Source: Gemmatimonadaceae bacterium
Lineage (GTDB): Bacteria > Gemmatimonadota > Gemmatimonadetes > Gemmatimonadales > Gemmatimonadaceae
NCBI GenBank assembly: GCA_020851035.1
Contig: JADZDM010000007.1
Coordinates: 1-64,000, forward strand
DNA: 64,000 bases
Direction of reading: 5' to 3'
The notes below the pieces were generated by a model. It had not been told where the DNA came from. It did not search any database and was given only the letters and a program-made list of their open reading frames with translations. Shown piece by piece: positions 1 through 9,951 of this stretch (position 1 is the first letter of the stretch; each line of letters opens with the position of its first letter). A program made the position numbers and the translations under genes.

Positions 1-1540
1 GTGGCGGCTGGGGTGGCGGCTGCATCCCGCCACCGCCGCCACCACCGCCGCCACCGGTGCGGTTCTGCTCGCGGATCGCCAGCTCGAGGTTCCACTTGGC
101 GTCCGGGTCATCCGAGCGCGTGCGCAACGCACGCTTGTACGCTGCGACAGCCGCCGCGTAGTACGGGCCCGCCTCGGTGGCAGACGCCGCCCGTGCGCGG
201 CGCAGGTTCGCGAGGCCAAGGTTGAAGAGGGCGCGGAACCGCAGGTCCTGATCCGGCGCGATGGTCACCACCCGCTCCAGTGCCTCGGTGGCCGCCACGA
301 CGGAATCCGCCTCGAGCAGCGCCGTGCCGAGGTTGTACTGGGTGCGCAGCGACCGGTCGCCCCGATCGATCCGGGCACGGAGTGCCTGCGCCGACGCCAC
401 GTACTGACGCTGCCCGAAGAGTGCGAGCGCATCGGGCGCGCCGCGCTCCTGCGCCGCCAGCGGCGCGCCGTGCGGGGACAACAGCAGCACAGCCAGCACG
501 GCAGCCATCGTCGCCCCGCCGCGGCGATGGGCACGCTCCGCCAGCAGCGCATCGAGCAGCAGGAGTGCGAAGGCCGGCCACAGGAACAGGGCGTACCGCT
601 GGATCGGCGAGGAGCCGGCGTTGTAGACCCGCTCCGTCTGTCGCAGCCGGCGCAGGGCGGCGCGCACGCGGCCGGGTCGATCCGCCGACACGCCATCGAC
701 GAAGACGCCGTCGGTCAGCTGTGCGATCCCCTGCAGCGTGGCGGCGTTCGCCCGCGTCACCACCGGCTGGCCATCGAGGTCACGCTTCACCTGGCCGCCG
801 CCCGTCGGGATCGTGCTGCCGGCGGCGGTGCCATAGCCCACCGTCACCACGGCGAGTCGTGCGTCGCGCGCGCCCTTGGCGGCGGCCGCGATCTCCGGCT
901 CATCGTCCCACGTCTCGCCATCACTCATCACCACCACCGCACGGTCGCCACCATCCTGGCTGGCACCGAGGAGCTGCGTGGCCTGCACCAGGCCCTGCGC
1001 GACCGCCGTGCCGCCCTGACTCACCATCCCGGGGTCGAGGCCATCGAGAAAGAGCTCGAGGGCATCGTGGTCGGCCGTGAGCGGGGTCAGGATGTAGCTC
1101 CGTCCCGCCACCACCAGCAGCGCCACGCGCGCACCGGGCAGCGTGGCCAGCAGCCGGCGCACGTCGGCCTTCATCCGGTCCAGTCGCGACGGTGCCTCGT
1201 CGGTGGCCAGCATCGACGCCGACACATCGAGGACGAGCGCGAGGTCGATCCCGACGTCGCGGCGGCGCTCCGCGCGCTCGCCCCACCGCGGTCCGGCGAC
1301 GGCGATGCCGAGACAGAGTGCGGCGGTGCCGAGCAGCACGGCACGCACGCGCGGCGGCAGCCCGGCCGTCCGGTCCGGGATGAGGCGCTGCACCACCGGC
1401 AGGTCGCCCAGGCGCGCGAGCTTCGACCGGCGGCGCGCCTCGGTGCGCCAGCCGACCAACGCCACACCAATGGCCGCCAGCAGCGCGAGCGGCAGCATCC
1501 ATGCGCGTGCGAACAGCGCCGCGACCAGGTCGATCGTCAC
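1..1540 (-). CDS. BatB/BatC-like VWA-TPR protein (partial, runs off the window)
   Basis: The reading frame opens with GTG at 1540 and is still open at position 1, so the C-terminus is missing (513 codons seen). Residues about 14-30 and 65-83 are membrane helices. A von Willebrand A domain follows with the metal-site motif DVSAS at 105-109. After about residue 300 comes another hydrophobic segment, then a helical TPR-like region (AQALRARIDRGDRS, YNLGTALLEADS). The visible end is a run of about ten glycines and then proline-rich sequence. The order VWA-membrane-TPR is that of BatB fused to BatC in Bat (Bacteroides aerotolerance) operons. GTG overlaps the stop of the BatA-like gene (GTGA), so translation is probably coupled. 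The family is linked to envelope stress tolerance, but the biochemical role is unproven. Confidence 0.85.
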   Translation of the reverse strand, partial: MTIDLVAALFARAWMLPLALLAAIGVALVGWRTEARRRSKLARLGDLPVVQRLIPDRTAGLPPRVRAVLLGTAALCLGIAVAGPRWGERAERRRDVGIDLALVLDVSASMLATDEAPSRLDRMKADVRRLLATLPGARVALLVVAGRSYILTPLTADHDALELFLDGLDPGMVSQGGTAVAQGLVQATQLLGASQDGGDRAVVVMSDGETWDDEPEIAAAAKGARDARLAVVTVGYGTAAGSTIPTGGGQVKRDLDGQPVVTRANAATLQGIAQLTDGVFVDGVSADRPGRVRAALRRLRQTERVYNAGSSPIQRYALFLWPAFALLLLDALLAERAHRRGGATMAAVLAVLLLSPHGAPLAAQERGAPDALALFGQRQYVASAQALRARIDRGDRSLRTQYNLGTALLEADSVVAATEALERVVTIAPDQDLRFRALFNLGLANLRRARAASATEAGPYYAAAVAAYKRALRTRSDDPDAKWNLELAIREQNRTGGGGGGGGGGMQPPPQPP

Positions 1541-2547
1541 GGCAGCGGCCCCCGGCGAAGCAGCACCCACGCCTCCAGCAACAGTGCGGCCAGCGCGACG
1601 CTCGCCGGGATGACGTACCACTCCGACCGCGGCAGCGAGCGACGTGCGAGCGTGGGCGTCCGCTCGAGGCGGTCGATCTCGCGCGTCACACGCTCCAGCC
1701 CTGCCGCATCGCGCGCCCGGAAGTACCGCCCGCCCGTCGCGCGTGCCACTTCCGTGAGCAGGGCATCGTCGATCTCGACCTTCTGCGTCTCGTAGCGCAG
1801 CCCGAACAGGCCGCGGCCCACCGGCACGGGGGCCATGCCCTCGGTGCCGACGCCAATGGCATAGACGCGGATGCCGAACGCCGCGGCCGCGCGGGCCGCG
1901 GTGCGCGGATCCACCTGGCCACGGTTGTTCACGCCATCGGTCAGCAGCACCAGCACCTTCGAGCCGCCGCTGGCGGCCCGCAGCCGGTTCGACGCCGTGG
2001 CGATCGCCGTCCCGATGGCCGTCCCGTCATCGAGCTGTCCGGGCTGGAGCTGGTCGATGGCCGCCAACACCACCTGGTGGTCCGCCGTGAGCGGCACCTG
2101 CGTGAGCGCCTCGCCGGCAAACGACACCACGCCCAGCCGGTCCGACTCACGCAGGCGCACGAACTCCTTCACCTGCGCGCGCGCGACCTCGAGGCGGTTC
2201 TGCGGCTGGAAGTCCTCCGCGAGCATCGAGCTCGAGATGTCGAAGGCGAGCATGATGTCGATCCCGTCCTTCGTCTGCCGGCCGGCACCGCCGCGCGAGA
2301 ACGGGTGCGCCAGCGCCAGCACGCAGGCCGCCAGCGCCACCAGGCGGATGCGCACCAGCCACCGGCGCACGCGGCTGGGCCGCGGCGCCGCCTCGAGCAC
2401 CACGTCCATCGCCGCGAACGGCAGCGCATCTGCCGCCGCCTTGCGCCGCAGCCACCACACCAGCGGCAGCACCAGCAGCGCCAGCAACGCCCACGGCACC
2501 CCGAGGGCGATGCCCAGTGCGTCCCACCACGCCGCGATGCGGTCCAT
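1537..2547 (-). CDS. BatA-like von Willebrand factor A membrane protein
   Basis: 336 residues from ATG at 2547, which shares one base with the upstream stop (TGATG). N-terminal hydrophobic helices lie at about 12-32 and 66-82. The VWA domain follows with the MIDAS motif DISSS at 103-107, then a conserved TDGVNNRG loop. A C-terminal anchor helix sits near residues 310-330. This is the usual BatA build: a periplasm-facing VWA domain held by helices at both ends. It lies between a BatD-like and a BatB/C-like gene and downstream of MoxR and DUF58 genes, the standard order of Bat operons. By family it should bind partner proteins in a Mg-dependent way. The substrate of the complex is unknown. Confidence 0.9.
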   Translation of the reverse strand: MDRIAAWWDALGIALGVPWALLALLVLPLVWWLRRKAAADALPFAAMDVVLEAAPRPSRVRRWLVRIRLVALAACVLALAHPFSRGGAGRQTKDGIDIMLAFDISSSMLAEDFQPQNRLEVARAQVKEFVRLRESDRLGVVSFAGEALTQVPLTADHQVVLAAIDQLQPGQLDDGTAIGTAIATASNRLRAASGGSKVLVLLTDGVNNRGQVDPRTAARAAAAFGIRVYAIGVGTEGMAPVPVGRGLFGLRYETQKVEIDDALLTEVARATGGRYFRARDAAGLERVTREIDRLERTPTLARRSLPRSEWYVIPASVALAALLLEAWVLLRRGPLP

Positions 2548-3530
2548 CACGCCGCCCGCTCGCTGCCGCTGGCCCGCAGTCGCGCGATCTCCCGCACCAG
2601 CGCACGCGCGTCTCCGCTGACCGACTGCACCACGTCGCGCGTGACGGTCCCCCCACCGAAGCGCACCGCGTCCACCTGCCGCAGCAGGTGCGCCACCTGG
2701 CGATCCGGGATGCCCGCCACCGGCTTCATCGCCTCCAGCAGCTCGCTGCCGGTGAGCGACAGCGCCAGCGTGGGCTCGACATCGGCGAGGTACTGGCGAA
2801 AGATCTCGGCGGCCAGCGCGGCGTGACGGCCCCCCTCGCCAAGCGCCGGCAGCCCGCGCGCATCGAGCCGCGCGAACGCGAGCTCCGCGCGCTCGAGGGG
2901 CGAGAGCGACGGGTCGTCCACCTGCCGGCGACGCGTGCGCCAGCGTTCGGCGAGGAAGACGAGCAGCAGCGCCGCGAGCAGTCCCAGCGCCCACTGCCAC
3001 CACTGCGCCCACCAGGGTGTGACGTCCGCGAGCAGGTCGCGCGCGGGCTTCGCGACGCGGTCGGCCGTGTCCGCGGGCAGCACCGACCGCACCACCACGC
3101 GGGCATCGAACGGCACCGAGAGTTCGCTGGCCTCGCGGCGCATCAGCACCGGTCCGAGGGGGATCGTGAGCACGCCCGGCTGCCACGCGATGAGCCGGTA
3201 GCGCACCACCAGCGTGTCGCCACGGCGGGTGGTGTAGGCGGGATCGAGGGGTTCCACGATGCCGCCGGTGTCGGGCACCGCCGGCGGCTGCGCGGTGTGG
3301 CCGCGGGGCGGCACCGCCCGCAGCAGCAGCGTGAACGGCTGCCCGACGGTGACCGTCTCCGGCTGCACGCTGGTGCGCACCTGGCCCAGGCTGTCGACGA
3401 CGGCCACCGGCGCGAAGGCGGGGCCGGCCGGTGGCGCCGGCGCGGCCGTCGTGGCGGGCGCCTGCGCCGGTGCACGACCGGCGAGCAACACGCCCCACAG
3501 CGCCGCGCACGCGGCGCGCCGGCTACGCAT
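2547..3530 (-). CDS. BatD-like secreted/membrane protein with DUF4381-type C-terminus
   Basis: 327 residues. A signal peptide (MRSRRAACAALWGVLLAGRAPAQA) leads into a beta-rich extracytoplasmic domain of about residues 40-165, a single membrane helix near 180-202 (WALGLLAALLLVFLAE), and a basic-start cytoplasmic helical domain to the end. This resembles a shortened BatD whose C-terminal part matches the DUF4381 kind of domain found next to VWA genes. It overlaps the DUF58 gene by 8 bp and abuts batA, so it belongs to the MoxR-DUF58-Bat run. No catalytic motif is visible. A scaffold or binding role in the Bat complex is inferred from position. Confidence 0.75.
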   Translation of the reverse strand: MRSRRAACAALWGVLLAGRAPAQAPATTAAPAPPAGPAFAPVAVVDSLGQVRTSVQPETVTVGQPFTLLLRAVPPRGHTAQPPAVPDTGGIVEPLDPAYTTRRGDTLVVRYRLIAWQPGVLTIPLGPVLMRREASELSVPFDARVVVRSVLPADTADRVAKPARDLLADVTPWWAQWWQWALGLLAALLLVFLAERWRTRRRQVDDPSLSPLERAELAFARLDARGLPALGEGGRHAALAAEIFRQYLADVEPTLALSLTGSELLEAMKPVAGIPDRQVAHLLRQVDAVRFGGGTVTRDVVQSVSGDARALVREIARLRASGSERAA

Positions 3531-4478
3531 GGCGTCGCTGCGGCCGCGCGCGCCGGAAGAACGCCAGCAGCGGCTCGACGATGCCGCGATCGGTGTGCAG
3601 CGCGACGACGGTCACGCCGGTGCGCGCGAACATCGCCGCCCGCTGCGCATCGAGGCGCTGCGCCGCCGCGGTGTAGCGGTCCCTGAACGCCGCGTCACCG
3701 CTGTCCACCTCCACGCGGGCCCCGGACTCCGGGTCCGCGAGCACGAGCACCCCCGCAGCCGGCAGCCGCCGCTCCACCGGGTCGTCCACCGTGATCACCA
3801 CCACTTCATGCCGCGCCGCCAGCCGGCGCAGCGCCGGCTCGGCGCCGGCGTCACGGAAATCCGAGATCACGAACACGAGAGAGCGATGCGTGAGGTGCCG
3901 GCCAGCCTGCTGACAGGCGAGCGCGATGTCGGTGCGACGCCCCTGCGGGCGCAACGCCAGCAGGTCACGCAGCACACGCAGCCCGTGCCGACGGCCCTTG
4001 GCGGGCGGCACGGCATGCTCGATCCGGTCCGTGAACGCGAGCAGCCCGACGCGGTCGTTGTTGCGCAGCGCGGAGAGGCCGAGCACGGCGGCCACCTCGA
4101 GCGCCACGTCGTCCTTGAAGCGGGTGCGGGTGCCGAAGTGCGCCGAGGCGGAGCAATCCACCAGCAGCAGCACCGTCAGTTCCCGTTCCTCGACGTAGCG
4201 CTTGACGTACGGCTTGCGCAGCCGCGCGGTCACGTTCCAGTCGATGCTGCGCACCTCGTCGCCGGGCTGGTACTCGCGCACCTCCGAGAACTCCATGCCC
4301 TGCCCCTTGTAGACCGAGCGGTACTCGCCGGCGAACGTGGAGTTCACCAGGCGGCGCATGCGCAGCTCGAGGCGGCGCACCTGCTCGAGGATCTCCAGCG
4401 GGGCCGGCGCGCCGAGGGCGGCCGCAGCCGTCGGTGCCGGCGTTCGCACCGCTGGTGCGGAGCGGCGCCAGCGGAGGA

Positions 4479-4482
<4 letters not shown>
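3523..4482 (-). CDS. DUF58 family protein (MoxR partner)
   Basis: 319 residues from ATG at 4482, which overlaps the MoxR stop by 4 bp (ATGA). The DUF58 hallmark RSIDWNVTARLRKPYVKRY lies at about 78-96. It is followed by a VWA-like fold with DCSAS at 109-113 and a later VISDFRD strand. No membrane helix is evident, unlike the longer DUF58 proteins. DUF58 proteins are encoded directly after MoxR ATPases and are thought to be clients or partners of the ATPase. That arrangement is seen here, with Bat genes downstream. The function in this organism is inferred only from family and context. Confidence 0.9.
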
Positions 4483-5462
<980 letters not shown>

Positions 5463-5490
5463 TCGCGCGCTCTCCGCCTGAGTGTTGTCG

Positions 5491-6438
5491 CTAGCCACCA
5501 CGCACGGCGAGCCCGCGCATCTCGATCGCCGTCAGCGGCCGCCACTTGCCGCGCGGCAGGTCACCGAGGTTCACGGGCCCGAACGTCACGCGCCGCAGCG
5601 TCTCGACCGCCAGTCCCACCGCCTCGCAGAGCCGGCGCACCTCCCGGTTCCGCCCCTCGTGCAACGTGAGCGTGAGCAGCCACTTGCTGCGCCCCAGCTT
5701 GTCCACACTCGCCGCGTCCACCAGCACCAGCCCGTCGTCCAGCTCCACCCCGTCCTGCAACTGGTCGAGGGCCTCCATCGCGGGTCCCTGCACCACCGCC
5801 TCGTAAGTCCGCGAGACTTCGCGGCTCGGGTGCGTGAGCAGGTGTGCGGCACGACCGTCGCTCGTCATGACCAGTACCCCCTCGGTCATGTAATCGAGCC
5901 GTCCGACGTAGGTGAGTCCCGGCACGGCCGGCACCAGGTCGAAGACGGTGTCGCGTCCCTCGGGATCGGTGCGCGTGGTGACCACGCCCGCCGGCTTGTT
6001 CAGCACCAGCCACGTCACCGTCTCGGCCATCTTCACGCGGTTGCCGCCGAGCACCACCACGTCCGACTGTGGATCGACACTCGACCCGAGCGTGGCGACG
6101 ACGCCATTGACCGTCACCTTGCCCTCGGTGATGAGCGACTCCGCCTGGCGACGTGAGGTGACGCCGGCGCGGGCGAGGAAACGCTGCAGCCGCATCGTCT
6201 CGCGCGCATCCTTGGGTGTCTTCACCACGGTCGGCGCGAGTGGTGCCACGGCCCGCGGGGTCGCGGACCTTCCGTCGGCGGCCGGCTTGCGCGGGCTTCG
6301 CTTGCGCGGGTCACGCGCCTCGGGCCCCAGCGGCGTGCGCGAGCCCTTCGCGGCGGGGCGCGATGGTGGCTTGACGCCGCGTGGTGCCGGCGCGGCCTTC
6401 TGGCCCGACGCGCCGCGCCGGGGCGGCCGGCCCGTCAC
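5491..6438 (-). CDS. rluB: 23S rRNA pseudouridine synthase, RluB/RsuA type
   Basis: 315 residues from GTG at 6438, coupled to the scpB stop (GTGA). The first ~85-90 residues are a basic, proline- and alanine-rich tail ([20 protein letters not shown]). An S4 RNA-binding domain ([20 protein letters not shown]) and the synthase domain follow. The catalytic aspartate sits in [11 protein letters not shown], and a second family block reads [17 protein letters not shown]. The enzyme isomerises a uridine in large-subunit rRNA. The tail is longer than in most RluB proteins and probably contacts RNA. A scpA-scpB-rluB order is very common in bacteria, which supports the assignment. Confidence 0.93.
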   Translation of the reverse strand: MTGRPPRRGASGQKAAPAPRGVKPPSRPAAKGSRTPLGPEARDPRKRSPRKPAADGRSATPRAVAPLAPTVVKTPKDARETMRLQRFLARAGVTSRRQAESLITEGKVTVNGVVATLGSSVDPQSDVVVLGGNRVKMAETVTWLVLNKPAGVVTTRTDPEGRDTVFDLVPAVPGLTYVGRLDYMTEGVLVMTSDGRAAHLLTHPSREVSRTYEAVVQGPAMEALDQLQDGVELDDGLVLVDAASVDKLGRSKWLLTLTLHEGRNREVRRLCEAVGLAVETLRRVTFGPVNLGDLPRGKWRPLTAIEMRGLAVRGG

Positions 6439-6977
6439 AGCGGCTGCGGCGAGGGCCGCAGCGCGATGGCGAGTTCGTCGGCACGCGGAAGCTCTTCGAG
6501 ATGACGCAAGGCGAACTGCTCCAGGAACAGGGGGGTCGTGCCGTACAGCAGCGGACGTCCCAGGCCCTCGGCCCGACCGACCACGTCGATCAGGGCGCGC
6601 TCCTGCAACGACTTCAGGATCGATCCCACGGCGACGCCGCGGATCTCCTCCACTTCGGTGCGCCCGATCGGCTGCCGGTACGCGATGATGGCCAGCGTCT
6701 CGAGTGCGGCGGCCGACAGGCGCTGCGGCCGCGCCGCGAGTTGTGCACGCTCGATCGCCTCGGTGTATTCGGCGCGGGTCAGGATCTGCCATCCGCCGCC
6801 GATCTCCGCCAGCTCCACGCCGTGGCCATCCACGTCGTAGTGCTCGCGCAGCGTGTCCAGCGCCGACGCGATCTCGGCCGGACTCGCCTCGGGGGCGAGC
6901 GCCTTCAGCTCCTCGACGGGAATCGGTCGCGGGCTCGCGAAGAGCGCCGCCTCAAGCAGCTTCACCAGGGGAATCAT
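6435..6977 (-). CDS. scpB: Segregation and condensation protein B
   Basis: 180 residues forming the two winged-helix domains of ScpB. Recognisable blocks are [16 protein letters not shown] at the start, [23 protein letters not shown] in the middle (the kleisin-binding winged helix) and GRPLLYGTT near the end. ScpB binds ScpA as a dimer and completes the SMC condensin that organises and segregates the chromosome. The gene overlaps the end of scpA by 26 bp, and its stop overlaps the rluB start. Length and order are normal. Confidence 0.95.
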   Translation of the reverse strand: MIPLVKLLEAALFASPRPIPVEELKALAPEASPAEIASALDTLREHYDVDGHGVELAEIGGGWQILTRAEYTEAIERAQLAARPQRLSAAALETLAIIAYRQPIGRTEVEEIRGVAVGSILKSLQERALIDVVGRAEGLGRPLLYGTTPLFLEQFALRHLEELPRADELAIALRPSPQPL

Positions 6978-7725
6978 TCTGAATCTCGACGGACGCGAAG
7001 GCGCGAGGCTGCGCGAGCCGCAGCTCCCCCAGCTTCGCCAGTTCCAGCAACGCCAGCAACATCGACAGGATCTGCCACGGTTCCGCGTCCCGGGCCACCA
7101 GGTCGCTCCATCGTGCGGCGCGGCGGGTGGCGATCAGCGTGCGCACGGTGGCCAGCGCGCCGGCCACATCCAGCGTGCGCGCCACCACCGTGTGCACCGT
7201 CGGCTCCCGCGTCACGCGCAGGATCCGATCCACCGCCGTCAGCAGCTCACCCAGCGACAGCGAGAGCGGCGCGGCCACCGTCTCACCCGTCTCGGGCAGG
7301 TAGGCGCGCGCGAACCGGCTGCGGCGCTCGTCGCCGCGACGCTCGAGGATGTCCACCACCTCGCGCATCTGCTGGTACTCGAGCAGCCGGCGCACGAGTT
7401 CCGCGCGCGGATCCTCCCAGGTCTCCGCCTCACCGTGGCGCGGCAGCAGGAGCTGCGCCTTGATGCGCAGCAGCCGCGCCGCGAGCTCCAGGTACTCGGC
7501 CGCGTCGTTGAGCTGCAGCACCCGGATGCGCAGCAGGAACTGCTTCGCGATGTGGGCGATCGGAATGTCGTAGATGTCGACCTTCTCGTCGCGGATCAGC
7601 GAGAGCAGCAGGTCGAGCGGGCCGGCGTAGGCCGGCAGGTCGACCACGAAGTGGTTCGGAGCCTCCACCACGTCGTCCGGCCCGGCGGCGGGGACGCCCG
7701 CCGCCGCGATCGCTTCCGGACTCAT
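6952..7725 (-). CDS. scpA: Segregation and condensation protein A (kleisin)
   Basis: 257 residues from ATG at 7725, preceded by GTGGGGTG. A GTG six codons upstream (7743) has no ribosome-binding site. The N-terminal kleisin block reads YAGPLDLLLSLIRDEKVDIY. It is followed by YLELAARLLRIKAQLLLP and a C-terminal winged helix (WQILSMLLALLELAKLGELR). ScpA bridges the SMC heads and recruits ScpB. This is the first gene of the long minus-strand run that goes on into rluB and the Bat genes. The 280 bp upstream is shared with the divergent rpsT. Confidence 0.95.
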   Translation of the reverse strand: MSPEAIAAAGVPAAGPDDVVEAPNHFVVDLPAYAGPLDLLLSLIRDEKVDIYDIPIAHIAKQFLLRIRVLQLNDAAEYLELAARLLRIKAQLLLPRHGEAETWEDPRAELVRRLLEYQQMREVVDILERRGDERRSRFARAYLPETGETVAAPLSLSLGELLTAVDRILRVTREPTVHTVVARTLDVAGALATVRTLIATRRAARWSDLVARDAEPWQILSMLLALLELAKLGELRLAQPRAFASVEIQNDSPGEAA

Positions 7726-7925
7726 GCGCACCCCACGAGGCACCGGCGCTGTGACGGACGGCGGGGCCCGGCTGGCGTGCGGAACGGCGGGCAGTGGGTC
7801 ACGCGGGGGGAGGCGGGACGACGGAAGGACGGGCCGGTCCGCCGGGTGGCGGCGATGTCACCCGGCTGGAGGGCAGCAGGGCAAGCTAAGATGCCCGCCG
7901 GTTCCGGCCAACCCGCACCGGAAGA

Positions 7926-7953
7926 TTGACAGGACGGTCCTGCTCCCTATCTT
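7926..7953 (+). promoter_or_regulatory. sigma70-type promoter of rpsT
   Basis: A perfect -35 hexamer TTGACA (7926-7931) is followed after 16 bp by TATCTT (7948-7953), about 55 bp before the rpsT start codon. It is the clearest consensus-like promoter in the window and matches the need for strong expression of a ribosomal protein. Confidence 0.65.
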
Positions 7954-8008
7954 TCGCGGTTCGCCCAAGATGGGCGAGTCGTGTTCATTTCCTGAATTGG
8001 AGTCATCG

Positions 8009-8257
8009 GTGCCGAACATCGCCTCCGCAAAGAAGAACATGCGGAAGTCGCGTGCCGCACAGGCACGCAATCGCGCGCAGCGTTCCGCGCTGCGCACCGC
8101 CCTCAAGAAGGCCAAGGCAGAGGGCGCGTCGGCCGAGGTGCGTGGCGTGGCAACCACGTTGCTCGATCGTGCAGCCCGCAAGGGCTTGATCCACAAGAAT
8201 GCGGCCGCCCGGCAGAAGAGCCGGATGGCCAAGCGCGCCAACGCCGCAGCCGCCTGA
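8009..8257 (+). CDS. rpsT: 30S ribosomal protein S20
   Basis: 82 residues from GTG at 8009, with GGAG eight bases upstream. The N-terminus PNIASAKKNMRKSRAAQARN and the C-terminal AARQKSRMAKRANA block are typical of bS20, and the whole chain is basic and helical. It binds 16S rRNA in the body of the small subunit. It is one of only a few plus-strand genes in the first 39 kb and stands alone between its own promoter and terminator. GTG as start is typical for rpsT in many bacteria, where it can help autoregulation, though that is not shown here. Confidence 0.97.
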   Translation: MPNIASAKKNMRKSRAAQARNRAQRSALRTALKKAKAEGASAEVRGVATTLLDRAARKGLIHKNAAARQKSRMAKRANAAAA

Positions 8258-8282
8258 ACGTCCGCTGCGTCGTCATGAAACA

Positions 8283-8314
8283 CAGAAGGGCGAACCTCGC
8301 GGTTCGCCCTTCTG
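8283..8314. terminator. Terminator hairpin between rpsT and the zinc-ribbon gene
   Basis: A perfect 14-bp stem (CAGAAGGGCGAACC paired with GGTTCGCCCTTCTG) with a TCGC loop lies 25 bp after the rpsT stop and 25 bp after the convergent gene's stop. There is no long T-run on either side, so it acts at best as a GC-rich bidirectional terminator. Confidence 0.75.
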
Positions 8315-8339
8315 CATTCCAGGACCTGCGCCGCGCGGT

Positions 8340-9233
8340 CTACAGGACGGCCAGTTCTCCGCCGCAGCGCTCGCAGTACCACTCGGTGGCGTAGTTCATG
8401 GTGCCGCACTCGGCACACCGGAGCGTCTTCGCCGCGTCAGCCGAGGACGGGGTTCCGGGCGGGGTCGCCGCCGCCACGGCGGAGGCGGGCGAGTCGGACA
8501 CGATGCGGAGCGCCGGTGCCTCCGGTGCCCGCGAGCTGTTGTCCACCGAGGGCGTCGCGGCCGCCTGGCGGAGGAAGCCCATGTCGTCGGCGGGCCGGCG
8601 TTCCGGTGCGGACGCCGCCTCGGGGCGGTAGGCCGCGGGGGCGGGTGCCGGGGCCGGGGCCGGGGCGGAACGCACCGGCTCGGGGGCTGCCGTCGGGGCT
8701 GCCGCCATCGCCGCGTTCACGGCCGGCGTCGGGGAATCGGCCGCCGTGGTGGCGGAGACCGGGGCCGTGCCAGCATCACCGAGGGCGCGGGCCCGCTGGG
8801 TGGCGTCGTGCGCCGCGGCCAGGCCGCGCTGCACGTTCGCCAGGTCCGTGGCGATCTGCTCCCGGTCCTGCGCCAGGCGCGCGAGCTGTGCCTCATGGCC
8901 CACGCGAACCTGGCTCCACTGCTCGTCATCGAACTCGCCCACCATGTGACGCAACTCACCCTCGGCATGCTCGTCGCGACAGGTCTTCTCCTGCGCCGCG
9001 AGCGCCGCGTCACGCGACTGGTGCTCGGCCAGCGCCTTCTCGAGTTCCGGCGTGTGCACCGTGAACCCCTGCAGCACGGTCCGCAGGCGCGAGATATAGT
9101 CATTCCGCACCTTTTCCAGCACATGCGGCGGCACGTCGGCCTTGCTCGCGAGGGCGGTGATCCAGCCCTCGTATTTCGAGCGTTCCCCGATCAGCGCGCT
9201 GACGGCTTCGAGCGCGTTCGTCACGTCAGTCAT
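8340..9233 (-). CDS. Coiled-coil protein with C-terminal zinc ribbon, function unknown
   Basis: 297 residues. The first ~150 are charged and helical with heptad character (LARLAQDREQIATDLANVQR). A long alanine/proline-rich linker follows (about 155-265). The end is a single zinc ribbon, CAECGTMNYATEWYCERCGG, with four cysteines in CxxC pairs. Its start overlaps the stop of the class II aldolase gene (ATGA), so the two are translated together. No enzyme motif is seen. The build suggests an adaptor that binds protein or nucleic acid through the ribbon, which is an inference. I do not recognise a named family. Confidence 0.7.
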   Translation of the reverse strand: MTDVTNALEAVSALIGERSKYEGWITALASKADVPPHVLEKVRNDYISRLRTVLQGFTVHTPELEKALAEHQSRDAALAAQEKTCRDEHAEGELRHMVGEFDDEQWSQVRVGHEAQLARLAQDREQIATDLANVQRGLAAAHDATQRARALGDAGTAPVSATTAADSPTPAVNAAMAAAPTAAPEPVRSAPAPAPAPAPAAYRPEAASAPERRPADDMGFLRQAAATPSVDNSSRAPEAPALRIVSDSPASAVAAATPPGTPSSADAAKTLRCAECGTMNYATEWYCERCGGELAVL

Positions 9234-9940
9234 CCCTTGATCTCCTGGTGAGCGACCCCTGGGGCCGCATCGGTGCGGGCCCCTCGCCGGGCCGCGCGCA
9301 GCGCGTCACACGCTGTCCCCTCCAACGTAACCACACGGCCGAGCTGGCGCGCCAGATGGATCATCCGGGCACCATGCTCCAGGCTCTCCATCGCGAAGTG
9401 CGCGTCCTGCAACGATCGCCCGAGAGACACGGCGCCGTGGTGCGCGAGCAGGACGACATCGTGCGTCCGGAAGAACGGCGTCACGACCCTGCCAAGCTCG
9501 TCCGTTCCGGGTTGCGCGTATGGAGCAAGCCCGACCGTACCCACCGTGAGCATCAGCTCCGCGAGCACGCCGTCGGGCACCGTCTCGCCCACGAGCGTGA
9601 ACGCGGTGGCCGTCACCGGATGCGCGTGCACGACAGCCATTACGTCGGGCCTCGCAGCGTAGGCCGCGAGGTGCAGGCCCAGCTCACTCGAGGCCCGCTC
9701 CCGTCCCGCGAGGTGTGCGCCCGAGAGCGAGACTTCCACGAGGTCGTCCACGTCGAGCGACCCCTTCGCGAAACCGGCGGGCGTGACCAGCAGCCTATCA
9801 GCGCCGACGCGCAGCGAGACATTCCCGTCCTGGCCGGCGATCAGGCCCCGATCGGAAAGCCGCCGGCACACGTGCACGAGCGCCTCGCGCACCGCGAACG
9901 GGGTGCACAGCCGCGGCGGACGTCCGGCGGCGCGTGACAC
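9230..9940 (-). CDS. Class II aldolase/adducin family protein
   Basis: 236 residues from GTG at 9940, 11 bp after the pyrC stop. No earlier start avoids pyrC. The family blocks are GLIAGQDGNVSLRV near the N-terminus, an active-site glutamate in ASSELGLH, the metal ligands in VVHAHPVTATAF, and a second pair in LLAHHGAVSLG. These proteins bind a divalent metal through three histidines. They act as L-fuculose- or L-ribulose-phosphate aldolases or epimerases, or as dehydratases in methionine salvage. The substrate cannot be told from sequence. The position after pyrC looks like operon hitch-hiking rather than a pyrimidine role. Confidence 0.85.
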   Translation of the reverse strand: MSRAAGRPPRLCTPFAVREALVHVCRRLSDRGLIAGQDGNVSLRVGADRLLVTPAGFAKGSLDVDDLVEVSLSGAHLAGRERASSELGLHLAAYAARPDVMAVVHAHPVTATAFTLVGETVPDGVLAELMLTVGTVGLAPYAQPGTDELGRVVTPFFRTHDVVLLAHHGAVSLGRSLQDAHFAMESLEHGARMIHLARQLGRVVTLEGTACDALRAARRGARTDAAPGVAHQEIKG

Positions 9941-9951
9941 CGGCGGGGCCG

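Noticed and set aside
1-60. GGT/GGC tandem repeat at the left edge
   Set aside because: It is the coding sequence for a polyglycine run in the BatB/C-like protein, not a structural repeat.
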